NCBI GenBank assembly: GCA_022059125.1
Contig: JAEUWY010000004.1
Span: 1,488,001-1,552,000 of the forward strand
From: Corynespora cassiicola
Lineage: Eukaryota; Ascomycota; Dothideomycetes; Pleosporales; Corynesporascaceae
Length of the DNA stretch: 64,000 nt
Direction of reading: 5' to 3'
Below the pieces are notes generated by a model. It was not told where the DNA came from. It did no database searches and was given only the letters and a program-made list of their open reading frames with translations. Both the position numbers and the translations under genes were made by a program. This document shows, piece by piece, positions 44,559 to 59,100 of the stretch; position 1 is the stretch's first letter, and the number at the start of each line of letters is the position of its first letter.

Positions 44559-47500
44559 ATGGACGAAGCAACAAAACAACCACGCCGCCTGGTCAAAAAG
44601 TCAAAGGAGCCGCCGCCCGTTTCCTTTCTCAACAGCTCGCGCAACAACACGCTGCGGCGCGCGCCCTCCGCCCCGACCTACCCGTCCTTCACCTCGGCCG
44701 CCCAGAGCAATCTCTCGCACCGCAGGAGTCCAACTCTCGACGCCAAGCCCTTCGGCCAGTCCTCCTCCGCCTCGACCTCGCTCCGCCAGCCCAGCGCTCC
44801 CTCCCCCCACGACCCCTACGACACCTACGACCACTACGATCCGCTCACGCCGCATGTAGGCCTGCCCCAAGCCTCTGCGTCGTCGTCGCAGGCCTCGCTC
44901 ACCACAAAGACCACGCCCGAGCTGGTCGGCCAGCCCTTCGACTCGGCCGCCGTCACCAGCGAGATCCACAAGGCCTCTCACCACGCGACACGTCCCCCGC
45001 CGCCCCAGCACTCGCAGACCGCCGACCCGCCCAAGTTCAAGTCTCCGCGCCTGCGCCAAAGCGCCTCCTTCACGGCCCTCGCCCGCAAGATTGACAACAT
45101 CAAGATGGACACCATTACCCCTCCACGCTCCGACGGCGGCACAAAGAGCCCGCGTCAGCGCTACAGCGACGAGGGCGACACCACCCAGAAGAAGCGCAAC
45201 TCGGGCGGCGGCAAGAAGAAGAGTGCCTTCTCGACCTTTGTGCAGGGTCTGGTCGGCAGCCCGCGCAGGCCAACCATCTCGACGCCCACCAACCCCATGC
45301 ACGTCACCCACGTCAGCATCGACCACGACACAGGCGAGTTCACGGTACGTGGCCACCCATTGATCCTTTCCCCATGAGCTGCCACCCTCCCCTACCCCTC
45401 CTTCCCCATTTCGCTCGCTGACCTCCCCAGGGCCTGCCCAAGGAATGGCAACGCATGTTGCAGCAAAATGGTATCACAGAGCAGGAGCAGAAACAGCACC
45501 CGCAGGCTGTCATGGACGTCGTCACCTTTTACAAGGACAATGCGGAGAAGAACGGCGACGACGCCATCTGGGACAAAATGGGCCCTGCCCATCCTCAAGG
45601 CTACGCCTACCAGGCCAACCTCACGCCCAACTATGGTGGTTCCGTGCAGCCGCTCCTCAGCCCGCCGCAGAGCCCTCGCTTCCCACGCAACGACCAGGAC
45701 AGCTTTGAGAACCCACGGGCTCCTCCTCCGATCCCTCGTAGCCACACGTCGCCCAGTGTCCCGCCTGCGGGCTCACCTCAAATCAATGGAGCCCTCATTC
45801 CGAACCGGCCAGCTCCCAAGCCACCGGCCGCGGGAGGCCCTGCGAACCTTGTACCAAGCAGACCCGCGCCTCCAGCCCCCAGCCCCATCATAACCCAGCA
45901 GCCTATGCAGACTCCCCGCCAGGAGAACGAATATCCTCAGGTTGCCTACGCTCCTCCAACCGTCACCGACAATTCACATGGTTCCTCATCGGCCCCTAGG
46001 AGTCGAGCAAATACTACTGGTGGCTCCCCGCCGCGATTCGACTCTCCGTCCAACAACAATACCCCCATCTCCCCGGCTCAGCAGTACCAGCAGCAGCAGG
46101 CTCAAGCCATGGCAGCTGCACAGCAGTCCATGTCCGTTAACAAGCCACCCCAGCTAGGTCGAAGCGTCAGCCAGCGAGCTCCCCAGCCTCAATTGCCGCA
46201 CCTTACACCTGCCGCCCCTGCCCCGTCCGTGCCCTCGCCGCAGCAGCAATTTGCTCAACAGTCCGATCCGCAAAACATCCCTCTTCCGTCCCAGCAGGCA
46301 CGCGTTGGCCCCGCCCCTCGACCCCGGCAACGGCCCCGACAGAGCCAGGGCCCGGACATTGTCGCCAAACTCAATGCTATTTGTACCAATGCGGACCCCA
46401 CCCTCAGGTATCGGAGTTTCAACAAAATTGGACAGGGTGCTTCTGGTGGGGTTTTCACTGCGTATGAAGTCGGCACAAATCGATGTGTTGCAATCAAGCA
46501 AATGAACCTGGAGCAACAACCCAAGAAGGATTTGATTATCAACGAGATCCTGGTCATGAAGGATAGCAAGCACAAGAACATTGTCAACTTCATGGACAGC
46601 TTCCTCGTCAAGGGCGATTTGTGGGTGGTCATGGAATACATGGAGGGTGGTAGCTTGACAGATGTTGTTACCTTTAACATCATGTCAGAGGGCCAGATCG
46701 CCGCTGTCTGCCGCGAGGTAAGCTTCTGCACGACGGTCTTTTCCCCCTCTGCAGCCACGCTAACATATCTTAGACTCTAAACGGTCTTCAGCATCTGCAT
46801 TCCAAGGGCGTCATTCATCGTGATATCAAATCTGACAATATTCTTCTTTCTCTCGAGGGCAACATCAAGCTGAGTAGGTGTTCAGACCTGACGGCTGTGC
46901 CGCAATTTGCTGACCAAAAACAGCCGATTTTGGCTTTTGCGCCCAGATTAACGAAAACCACAACAAGCGAACCACCATGGTCGGCACCCCGTATTGGATG
47001 GCCCCCGAAGTCGTCACTCGCAAAGAATATGGCCGGAAGGTGGACATCTGGTCACTAGGTATCATGGCGATCGAGATGATTGAAGGCGAGCCCCCGTATC
47101 TTAACGAGAGTCCGCTGCGTGCTCTGTGGCTCATCGCAACCAACGGCACGCCGACGATCAAGGAAGAGCATGCACTTTCGCCCGTGTTCCGCGACTTCTT
47201 GGGTTTCTCGCTCAAGGTCGATCCGGATAAGCGAGCCAGCGCTCACGATCTGCTCGTGGTAAGTCTAGTCCCACAAATTTCCCTCTCGGCTATACCGGGT
47301 AGGCAGAGTCAGGACGCTAACACTTGCCTAGCACCCTTTCATCCAGACGGCGGAACCGTTGAACACGCTTGCCCCGCTGGTTCTGTCGGCAAGGAAAGCA
47401 AGAGCTGAGGAGCGACGGAAGAAAGGGGGTATGTGATTGCTTTTGGGAGCAATTTCAAGAGCAATATTTATCACAGGAACTATAGGTTCGGACGTAACGC

Positions 47501-47577
47501 TGACCAAGGGCAACGATTCGTCAACGGCGAGCACGGACTCGTATGCCGCGTGGTACCAGAAGGCGGAGGGACTGTAG
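44559..47577 (+). CDS. STE20: p21-activated protein kinase STE20 (PAK)
   Basis: Six exons: 44559-45344, 45431-46717, 46774-46873, 46924-47258, 47332-47428 and 47477-47577, about 901 aa. The first 245 residues are Ser/Pro-rich. The CRIB domain crosses the first splice: [20 protein letters not shown] then [12 protein letters not shown]. There is no PH domain, which separates it from CLA4. The proline-rich linker has PxxP sites. The kinase domain (about 589-840) has IGQGASGGV, the Lys of [17 protein letters not shown] (phase-1 junction) and [10 protein letters not shown]. It is activated by Cdc42/Rac and drives MAPK, polarity and septation pathways. The last exon is uncertain: without it the protein ends GGM at 47436 (870 aa), and the acceptor could also be at 47485. 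The start ATG is the first in frame after the repeat-rich leader. Confidence 0.9.
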
Positions 47578-48671
47578 TACACAGCTTGGACGACAGCTTG
47601 GTTGCCATATTTTGCGGTTTAGGGATTTTCTTGGGGACAGACGCTGGGCGGGCACGGTACGCGATACGAGCATCCAGCCTGTCTGTGGGTTGCAGCTTTA
47701 GACGTGGCATCGGGGGGCCTTATATTCGGACGTTAACTTTTCCACCCCTCGGGCTTTTCGATTACGATTTGGCGATGATCGTACAACTGGCATGGTATGC
47801 TTGGGCCTTCCAAGGACGCGGCAAATGTAAATCTCATATACGGGGTTCCGGGCCGACACACAAACGAATCAGATGTGCTGGTTCTTGCAATTTCACGTTT
47901 TTTTCAGCCCAGTTGCGGCGGCGATTCGGTTTTTTGGGGTTTTTTTCAGTCGCTGGGAAGGCATGCAGTCTGGGTACACTGTGCAACCCGGGTTTTCACT
48001 TCTAGGGATCTCGCTGACGTTTTCTCATTTGGCTCTTGGAACGGCTAAAGACATGTTGGTGGCCAGTTTTCTACTTAGTGTCTATACTTGGGGGAGAGGT
48101 CCGGTTATGACATGGACTAGGGTCATTGGGAGGCATTACTGGCATACAGAAAAGTCGAATCCGAGAATAGGATCAACGAGAAGAACATCTTCTTGTCACG
48201 AGCTGCATGCATTGGTTGTCTCTTGTGACCTCGGTTGGCCTTGGTTCTGGGCAGGTACCTGAGGTACAAGTAAACGTGACTGCGCCCCTGGCCATGGCGG
48301 TTTTGGGCGAAATTGATGCACAAAGAAGTGAATATCATTTCTGGCGAGCTCACATCTAGCTGTACCTCAGCCTCGTTTCATCGTCGTCGCCGCGCAAGCA
48401 ACTCGCAACCCAACTGTGGCGGAGAAGGCTGCGAGCTTCTTTCGGGCTTCGTCATCGGACGCTAAGACCATGTGTGGCGGGGAACTGAGCAGGCGCAGCA
48501 CGGCCGCACTGGTCAACTGCCCGGCAGCACTAGGTCGTCACCTGCAACCTCAACTGCCCACGACCGACTGCGCGCTCTCTCCTCACGCTCGCTGCTGTAC
48601 CCATCTCTCAGCGCGACGACCGACCTCTACCTCTTCCCACCGCTTGTCTGGCGAGGAGCCCTTCTTCAACC
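47578..48671. promoter_or_regulatory. Intergenic between STE20 and HSE1
   Basis: T-rich STE20 3' region followed by the HSE1 promoter. A palindrome CAGGTACCTG lies at 48252-48261. The last 200 bases are a CT/CA-rich leader. No gene seen. Confidence 0.5.
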
Positions 48672-50856
<2,185 letters not shown>

Positions 50857-51361
50857 GGTGGGCAGATGAAGGGAAGGGTAGAATGAATTTCTTTTTTCTC
50901 TTTTGATTTCGCTTTCAGGGATTATATTATATGTATGTACAAGTACAACTGGTCCATGTGCTGCGATCGGGGAAGGAGGAAGGGGGAAGGTGAGAGATTG
51001 GGATATACCATCGAGGTTTTGATGGAGGGGAGGGTGGTTGGAGGTTGGTAGGTTTGAGTGTGAGAATAGAAATGAGAGTTTTCGCATTGAGATGTATGTG
51101 TTTTAGAGATGTGATCAATGTATTCATAGGCAGTCCCTTTTTAAAAACATTAGTACATGTAATAAAGGGCATGGTGGAGGCTAGGTTTACGTGGTTTTTT
51201 TTTAAAAAAAAAAAAAATGTGTCAGGGGCGATAGCTTAGAGGCGGATAGCTATTAAGCTAGGACTGGATAATGTATGAAAAAAGTATATTCTACAGGGTT
51301 ATAAGTAGGGGCTAATAATTCTATGTAGTCAATGAAGTTGTTTGAAGAATTTACAACACAG
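50857..51361. other. Convergent intergenic region
   Basis: 3' flanks of HSE1 and the minus-strand HET gene. Contains T(9)A(14) at 51195-51217. No gene seen. Confidence 0.5.
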
Positions 51362-53354
51362 CTATACTAAGCGGATTTGTCGCCTACCTAATAACACCCT
51401 GGCACTAAGTTCTTGAAGGCTTATATCAATTCCTCCCGCCCCAACTCGTGAGGCAGATCCCTCATTGTGCATGATTACCATTAAGTATGTACTTGAATCA
51501 GAAATATGATAGTGAAAAACTGATCCAAGTAGTACCATCTGATATCTCCTTGTTGCGAATGGTTGTCCCCAGCCAATCTCATCTGCAGGAACTGACGACA
51601 TAAATATGAACTTCCACCCACCAACTGTGATAGATTGTCCCTCAACGAAAATTACATCCTTGGGAATGACTATTGCGTCCATATGCAGGGCTCGAGGATA
51701 GCCCAAAGACAAGTCATTGGCCGGTGTGTTGCGACTCAGGTAGCATAATTCGACCAGTGTTCCGGAGTCGAATTCAAGATAGACTGGCCCTGTATATGAT
51801 TTGACATCGAATTTGGGGTTCGAGATAAGTAATATCATTCGTCCAGACCATCCTGCCCATGACCAAGAAGGGAAGTCATTCCGGCGACAAGGATATTTAC
51901 AGCCATGGGTATTAGCGCCGTAGTGCCACCAGGTCAAACCTCTGGCCAAGCTATCATATGTTGCTTCATTTTCCTTTCTTGCAAGAAAAGACACTCCCCA
52001 TAATTGGTGCACAGGGAATTCGAATTTTGCGAAGCTCTTGATAATTCCCTGGAACGCCCGAAGCGAATCTTCCTCGCAAGATAACTTTCTTGATGAAAAA
52101 ATTCTGACATGATTTGTATATCTTCTCCAAGCTTCAAATTCTGCTTTTGCATTTATATTTATGTTGTCATAAGATTGACTTCCTGAGAAAATTCCGGAAG
52201 CCATGAAATCACGGTATTGATGCTTTTCCTTTCCATGGATCAAGTCCAGATCTCCCTGAAGACTTTCACAGCAATGCATTGCATTGCACTCAAAGTAAAG
52301 TTGATTTTCCGTGAATGCAAGCCGACGTCTAGAAAGAACAGCCTCTTGGTAGGTCCATCCTCGGGTTGACCATTTTGAGGTTCTAATTGAGTGATGCGGA
52401 TGCTTCATCGTGGAAATGATGTCGATGTTATTGAGCATAGTTGCCGGTTGCCATTTTCGTGGCAATATCTCAACCCCTGGTAAGCCGGTCGTCTCGTCGC
52501 CGGTGGTGGCAATAATACAGAGTTCAGCTTTTGGTAAACTTCATCCATTTGACTAACCTGGTGATGTTTTTCCAACTCACTGCTTTGGTCGATACAAAGT
52601 TTGTCAACCCACAGGTAGCGCATATGGAGACTCTTTACGACAAGAATAGCACCCGAGATTACTGCTGGTAGACGCTCATGCAAAAGGTGTATCGATGCTC
52701 CAGGCCGTGAGACAAAGTCATTGTCGCCTTGAGATGGGCCCCACACGTAGCTCAATGCCACATACTCGTCCGATGGCTTTGCATGAGTTATGGTCATAGA
52801 GGAACAGTTAATGAGATTTAACCCGTGTGGAGGCTCCCCCTCGTTTCCACAAAGTTTTTGGTGATGTGTTGTACAATAGTTCAACCATTGTGTCACAACC
52901 CCGTAATCAATTAATGGAGCAACTTTACGAGGCCTGAATAACCATGGATGTTTTATCGATGTTTGATGGAGTATTAAGGCGCCGTGGCAATGCAGACGCT
53001 CGTACGCAGATGGTTCAATGACGGAATCTTGCGACGGAAGCACTTCAAAGAGCCGGCTGATCCATCTCCGAAATCTCCTCGGGATATCTTTCAATAGAGC
53101 TGTAAGATCCAAAGAAAGAGCGTGCCGACAATTGATATTTCTGTTTTCCGCCGTTAGGATGTGACATAACACTGCAAAAAAGCCCGCAGAGAACACAGCC
53201 ATTTCCAATCATCTTCTCATGACTGAAGTTCTGCGACAACAAGTCCCTTTTCATTATAGTCGATTTTTGCAAGAGCTCTGACGTCTATCTTCAACAGTTC
53301 TTCGAAATCAATCTGCTGACAGATTTCACAGATATACTGGTCGGGAGTCGACAT
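51362..53354 (-). pseudogene. HET-domain gene with frameshifts
   Basis: A minus-strand HET gene split over several frames. The N-terminus starts MSTPDQYICEICQQIDFEEL (ATG at 53354), shifts near 53240 to a frame with the family's GCVLCGLF, then to the main frame (about 53160-52530), which has YVALSYVWGPSQGD and MRYLWVDKLCIDQSSE. At 52529-52532 (AAAA on the minus strand) one base is missing: the upstream frame ends QMDEVYQ and only the next frame gives the expected AELCIIATTGDETTGLPGVE. The rest, WSTRGWTYQEAVLSRRRL to DFPSWSWAGWSG and beyond, is intact to the stop. The two N-terminal shifts could hide an unrecognised intron (a CTAAC lies near 53160); the 52.53-kb shift cannot. Role if intact: incompatibility-triggered cell death. 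Confidence 0.72.
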
Positions 53355-54508
53355 GGCTTCTACGCGGCACAAGCCTTGCATGTGATCTCATGTAGGTTGA
53401 AACATCTGACCTTCCGTTTACCTTGGCTTCGAACCAAGCGGAAGCTGACTGACGTTGACTGGTAAGGTGTGGGTTTAAAAGTCGCGGAAATAGAATTATA
53501 GCGCGGGGTTGTTAACGTGAAGAAGTTTGGGGCTCGCTTGAAATTCAAATTCAACGATCTCAGCGGATGTGGGGGCTGAGCTAGGCTACACCGCAACCTG
53601 CGGGGTAAGAATTTGATGCTGACGTTATATTAAAGGCCAAGGATACCGATAATGCAGAGATCTACCTGCGGATTTCATTCAAGTTCCAACTTAACGGAAT
53701 ACTTTCGAGCGTTATTATTTAACCTTAAGAGTCTGGGAGATGGGGCTCTAGAAAGCAATATATCATATGTGTATTAGATCACCAGGCCCAACACCCTCGG
53801 ATTGACGTGGCTGATGCTCAGATTCAGCGAGGGCAGTGCTAACATAGCCCTACCAGCCACCTTGTTGGATAAGTGACATACTAAAATTTCTGAATATACC
53901 ATGTGTTAGATATCTGAGTGCCAGGATCTACTGAAATTCCCGCATGATACTAATAATAGTTGCTGCCTTGAGCGACAAGCTGACCAGTTTGCCCGTCTAT
54001 TAAGAAAACGGTGTCACTCTTACCGAACTCATTAGAAGAGAATTCGGGGAGATAATAAAAAATCCGTTATTCAAAATATATGAATGAATTCTTGGCCTTG
54101 TCAAAATTCATTAGTTGCCATTGTTCTCGGGGGCTGATGATGGGCCAGCTGAGGGGGTTCAACTTGACTCCAGGTATGCAAACTATATAGACGCCCCTCA
54201 TCTACCTGGTACGCATTCTTTGTGTTCCATATCTTGATTTTGTAGCGTCTTAAATTGAACCAACAATGCCCATTGTCGTCAGTCTTCATAAGTACAAAGG
54301 AACAACTTTAACGAACAAAGAAATGACGTATCTTTTCGCTATAGCCTCAAAGACACATGATTTGCGGTGATCTCTGGGCATTTTGCGCGAAAACTATAGA
54401 AACAGAAGGCTGGAAAGAAGTGGTGGGGTCATTATTTCCTCCGACCCCAGTTGAGTTACATCCAAGGATCAAAATCACCACCACATATCCACTTTCCACG
54501 CCACATCA
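53355..54508. other. AT-rich intergenic region
   Basis: No gene seen. AT-rich around 53640-54100 with RIP-like TA steps. The final 80 bases are the leader of the secreted protein gene. Confidence 0.45.
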
Positions 54509-55075
54509 ATGAGGGTATCACCAGCACTTGTTCTCTCCGCCGTCATCTCCTTCCTATCCCTGAATATCCTCGCCCTCCCCTCCATCCCCTCCCCTCTTCC
54601 AAGGCTTCTCCCACGCGACAAGCCATTAGGCATCTGCTCCAAGACGAATCTACCTACCGAAGCCAGCTACTTCTATGGCATCGAAAGATACTGTGGTATG
54701 TTTATCAAGCGTGGTCCCGACAAATACCATGCGATGCAGCTGGGAAACCCTCTCACGGGCACCGTCTGGCTCGACAACTATGAGGGTGGCGAGCAGATCC
54801 CCTGGGTTTTTAAGGCGAGTCTGAGCAGGGAGAAGAACTATGAGGATTTTACTGTCACGTATCATTTGACGCACGACAAGTGCATAGAAGAGTTCAAGTT
54901 ATTACTCACTGACGGTGATGTGGGCGAGCAGTACTGTGTTGTGGATGGAACGAAGGATGTGTTGTTTAAGAAGGGCAAGGTGGCGAAGGAGTTTGACAAT
55001 GCGGATCCGAATCCGAAGAAGAATAAACCGAAGGCGTTTGTGGAATTTGAAAGCAGGAGGAGGCGGGGCGATTGA
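54509..55075 (+). CDS. Secreted protein with four cysteines, effector-like
   Basis: Intronless, 188 aa. The N-terminus is a clear signal peptide (VLSAVISFLSLNILALP, cleavage near residue 23), followed by a Pro-rich stretch ending in LLPRDKP that could be a pro-region. The mature part has only four Cys (GICSK, RYCGMF, DKCIEE, QYCVVD), compatible with two disulfides, and is rich in aromatic and charged residues; the C-terminus is strongly basic (FESRRRRGD). I recognise no family. Small size, signal peptide, low even Cys count and an AT-rich neighbourhood next to decayed HET and hydrolase genes resemble fungal effector candidates; it could equally be a cell-wall or killer-like protein. No toxicity is shown by sequence. 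Confidence 0.75.
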   Translation: MRVSPALVLSAVISFLSLNILALPSIPSPLPRLLPRDKPLGICSKTNLPTEASYFYGIERYCGMFIKRGPDKYHAMQLGNPLTGTVWLDNYEGGEQIPWVFKASLSREKNYEDFTVTYHLTHDKCIEEFKLLLTDGDVGEQYCVVDGTKDVLFKKGKVAKEFDNADPNPKKNKPKAFVEFESRRRRGD

Positions 55076-56155
55076 TTTGGAGGATTCCGGATTTGAGATT
55101 TGATCTAGGATTCTCAGAGGGAGTGAAAAGGAAGGCGAATGACAGATATTAGGGTTTTTTGCGAGATGTTATCTTTTTTGCACATAATTAATGGAGTTTT
55201 TTCTCGCTTTGACATGATGCATATCAGACGAATCTTCCATGGTCCCACCTGGGCAGATGTCACAGATTCACGTGCCGTGACAATCAACTGCTTAGTCATA
55301 CACATGATCTCTCATAACCTACAACCGCTGCTGCACCAGTTCTCAGTTGCAAAGAAACTTCGGAAATATTTAGCGGAATAAGAAACGTTCGTTATCTTCA
55401 TATCAATAACATTTTTTTAGAATTGGTGAGTTCACGTGTAGAAGTACGCTGGGGGTGGCAAATGACTTCACATCCCTGGTAGCGAATGCGGCATTCCCGC
55501 GGATGAGAGCAATGGACTGTTGAAGGCAAAGATCTAGGCAAACCACACCCCAAGGCCGTCCGGATGAGCAGTGCAGAGGGAGCACCAGCCGGAGATGGTG
55601 AATTCGAGCTGAATATGGGTACGCTTACACTTGTGGTGTCATTTCGTGGAGTGATGAACGACCTCGGCGGAAACCCTGACAGGATTGGCGAAATCTTGGC
55701 GGCGGCGGGCCCGTGCCCCAGTCGACGATACTCGAACGTGGAACTTCGTCGAAGGAGTCGATCCAACATTGCCAACGCCTCTTGAAGACCCCGCGTCTGC
55801 CGAGAGCCTGCGACTTTCAATTGTACTTGCCTCTCTTGCCCTCCCGCGATAATGTTCTACTAAGCTAACTCCAAGCTGATTCACCCCAACTTGTGTCCGC
55901 CCACGGCTGCTCCGCTGACAGCCCCCGTTGACCCTTGGTAAGAATTGACGCCAGCATTTTGGTTTTCAGTTTCACCCCATCAATTTCTTTCGCCGGACAA
56001 ATGTTAATTTCCTTTTCCCTAACAAGAAGACAGTTCTGCCCAGCTCCCCTATCTCGCCGATCGACTCCCACCGTGGCGCTGCTCTTCTAAACCACCTCCC
56101 TCCCACCGTCTAAGCGATACACCCTTTGGTAAACTCGAACGGTTAAATCTATAAA
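55076..56155. promoter_or_regulatory. Upstream region of SCP160
   Basis: The first 350 bases are the AT-rich flank of the secreted protein gene; the rest is the SCP160 promoter, ending in a pyrimidine-rich leader with AAA just before the ATG. Open frames at 55398-55884 on the minus strand lack domains. Confidence 0.5.
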
Positions 56156-59100
56156 ATGGCATCCGAGGCTGTCGCGAACGGTCCCTCTTCTGAGGGCCTG
56201 ACCCCAGCCCAGAAGCTGATGGAGCAGCACGACCATCACGCTACCGTTGAGGATGTTGTGGATGAGGAGGATGTTGCTCATCCTCTCCCCTCGGTCTCCA
56301 AACCCGAGTCCTCCGATGCTGCTCCCGCCGCTTCGCTCAGCGAGAAGGCTGCTGGGAAGCAGAAGGCTGAGCCTGCCCCCGCGAAGAAGTCCAACGTCCT
56401 GAACACGGCTGACGAGGAGCTCTTCCCGGCCCTTGGTCCCGTCAAGCCGCGCGCCCCCGCTCCTATTGCGCCTACCTGGGGCAAGAAGCCTGCGTCGGTC
56501 GCTGCCAACGGCGTCAATGGAAGCGGTCTGGCTGCGAGCAACAATACCTCCCGTGCCTCTACCCCAGCATCTGCTCCCGCCGGCCCTGCGATCCAGAACA
56601 TGAACCTGCCCGGCAAACACAGGCAACAGATTGAATTCCATCCGTCCACTCTGACCCCCCGCCAGCAGCTCAAGAAGCCCTTGAACGACATCATTCGTGA
56701 TATCAACAGGCGCTCGCGTGCTAAGCTCGAGCACAAGGCTGGTCCCAGTGGAATGGTCATCTTCGAGGCTACTGGTCCTCCTGACGCTGTCCACCAGTCG
56801 CTCAAGGAGATTGCCAATGAAGTCGGCTCCAAGGTAAACATCACACTGACTAGGGCACTGTGCCACTCAATAAACGATTGCTAACGTATGCCAGCTTTCT
56901 GTCAATGTATCGGTCCCTGCTGCAGTCCGCCCCTTTATCATCGGTCGTCAAGGTTCCAAGATCCAAGAAATCAGCAAGCGCACCGGCGCTCGTATCCAGG
57001 TCCCCAAGCCCGAGCCGGGAGAGGACGAAGACTCCATGGTCGATGTTGTTATCGAGGGCAACTCTTTGACTGTTACTATGGCTCGTCGCGAGATTGAGGC
57101 CATTGTCAATGAGAGGACTTCGACCGTCAACCTGCGTCTCAAGGACATACCTGCTGAATACTACCCCTTCCTGGCTGGTCCTCACAACGCCCATGTCGAC
57201 AACCTCGAGAAGGGACGTGAGGTTCGCATTCAGATTCCCCACTACCACACCTGGGACTCCCAGGCGCCCCCGCAGGTCCCGCGCAACCAGCCCGTGCCGT
57301 TTGTGCCGCAGGCCAAGTTCCCCATCACCATCTCGGGAGACCGTGCCGCTGCCCAGCAGATTCAAGCCGAGCTTGAACGTCGCGTTCAGCAGCTTCGCCA
57401 GCAGTTGGCCATCGAGCAGCGATCGATTGAGCGTGGCCGCCACCAGTTCATCGTCGGTGACCGCGGTGGCTCTCTCCATGACTTCCTCAAGGACACTGGC
57501 TGCAGCATTGTCCTTCCTCCTAATGGCGATGACAGCGAGACCATTTACGTCGTCGGTCCCCCAGACAAAATTGAAGAGGGTGTTAACAAGCTCGAAGATC
57601 TGGCTGCCAGCATGACCATGGCTACTGCCGATGCTGCGCGCGAGCACCGTGGTGCCAACTCCCAGGCTCATGCACACAACTTGACTCGTTATCTGCGCCA
57701 ACGCCAGGCCTTGGCTGAACTTGAGCGTCTTCACGAAGCAAGCATTGTAACCCCGACCGACCGTGATGGCCCGAGTGCATGGGAGATTTACGCTAGGAAC
57801 GGCAAGAACAGCATGAAGGCTCGCGGTGACATTATGAGTGTGTTCCAGGGTCACCCCCCTAGCCGATTTTCCACTGTATCGGTTGACCCCTTCTACCACC
57901 AGTTCTTGCAGCAGCGCAACGCTCAGCACATTCGTGATGACACTGGTGTGCACGTTGTCTTCCCTGACGAGACCGAAGACTCCCCAGAGTTGATTCTCGT
58001 CTATGAGGGTGCCACTCCTTCGAGTGAATACAGCATCCCCCGCGGTGCACCCTCGCCTGTTGAGGTTAAGGCTTACCAGCAGGCTCTCCAGCAGGCACAG
58101 AAGCTTATCCAGAACATTGCCAACGGCCAGCAGCAGATTGTCTCCCAGGACCTCGAGGCCGAGCCCAAGTTCCACCCTAAGATTCAGCGCTTTGTCGAGA
58201 AGGAGCAGCAGTCTCTTGCACGTGACCAGATACCTGTGCAACTTCTGTTTGGTGACAGGCGGCCTGAGCAGGCGAGGCGCTCGAACAGCAACTTTGCCGT
58301 TCGTGGACCTTCTAATGCTGTTGAAGATCTCAACGCTAAGATTCTTGCTTTCCTTGAACAGGAGAGGAAGGACGAGCTTGAGCGCGGTTATACGACTAGC
58401 TTCGACTTCCCTCAGAAGTTTGCCAACTTCTTGATTGGCAAGCGTGGCGAGAACATCAAGAAGCTTCGCGATGAGTTCGACGTCGACATCCAGGTCAACG
58501 ATGGCAAGGTCGAGCTCAAGGGTCCCCAGGCCAAGGCTAACGCCTGCAAGGCCCATATCCTGGCTTTGGGCAAGCGCCTTGAGGATGAGGCTACTCACAC
58601 CCTGAAGATTAAGCCCCAGTACCACCGTGACTTGATCGGTGCCAAGGGAAGCCAGGTGAACCGTCTTCAAGATCGCTACAACGTCCGCATCAACTTCCCC
58701 CGCTCCAACAACAATGATGAGGACGCGGCCACCGAGGATGGCGCTTCCAAACGCAATTTCCGTGCCCAGGCTGCCGATGAAGTTGTTATCCGTGGCCCTA
58801 GGAAGGGCGCCGATGAGGCTCGTGATGAGCTTCTGAACCTTCTTCAGTGGACTGTCGACAACTCACACACTGACACTGTCTCGGTCGCACAGAGCCAGAT
58901 TCCCCAGCTGATTGGCTCTGGTGGCCGTGAGATGGAGAACCTCCGTCTCGCCACTGGTGCCCAGATCGATGTGCCCGGTGCCCGCGAAGGAGCCGACCCA
59001 TCAGGCCGTGCTGAGATTAAGATCAAGGGTACCAAGAAGCAGGTCGAGGAGGCGAAGAAACTTCTCTCAGAGCGTGCCAAGGTCTTCGACGACACCGTTG

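Noticed and set aside
44559..47577. CLA4 rather than STE20
   Set aside because: CLA4-type PAKs have a PH domain before the CRIB; the 245 residues before the CRIB here are disordered with no PH motif.
56850..58670. 606-codon open frame antisense to SCP160
   Set aside because: Produced by the strong codon bias of SCP160. It has no domain, and its hydrophobic Leu/Val-rich product is the mirror of the C-ending codons on the plus strand.
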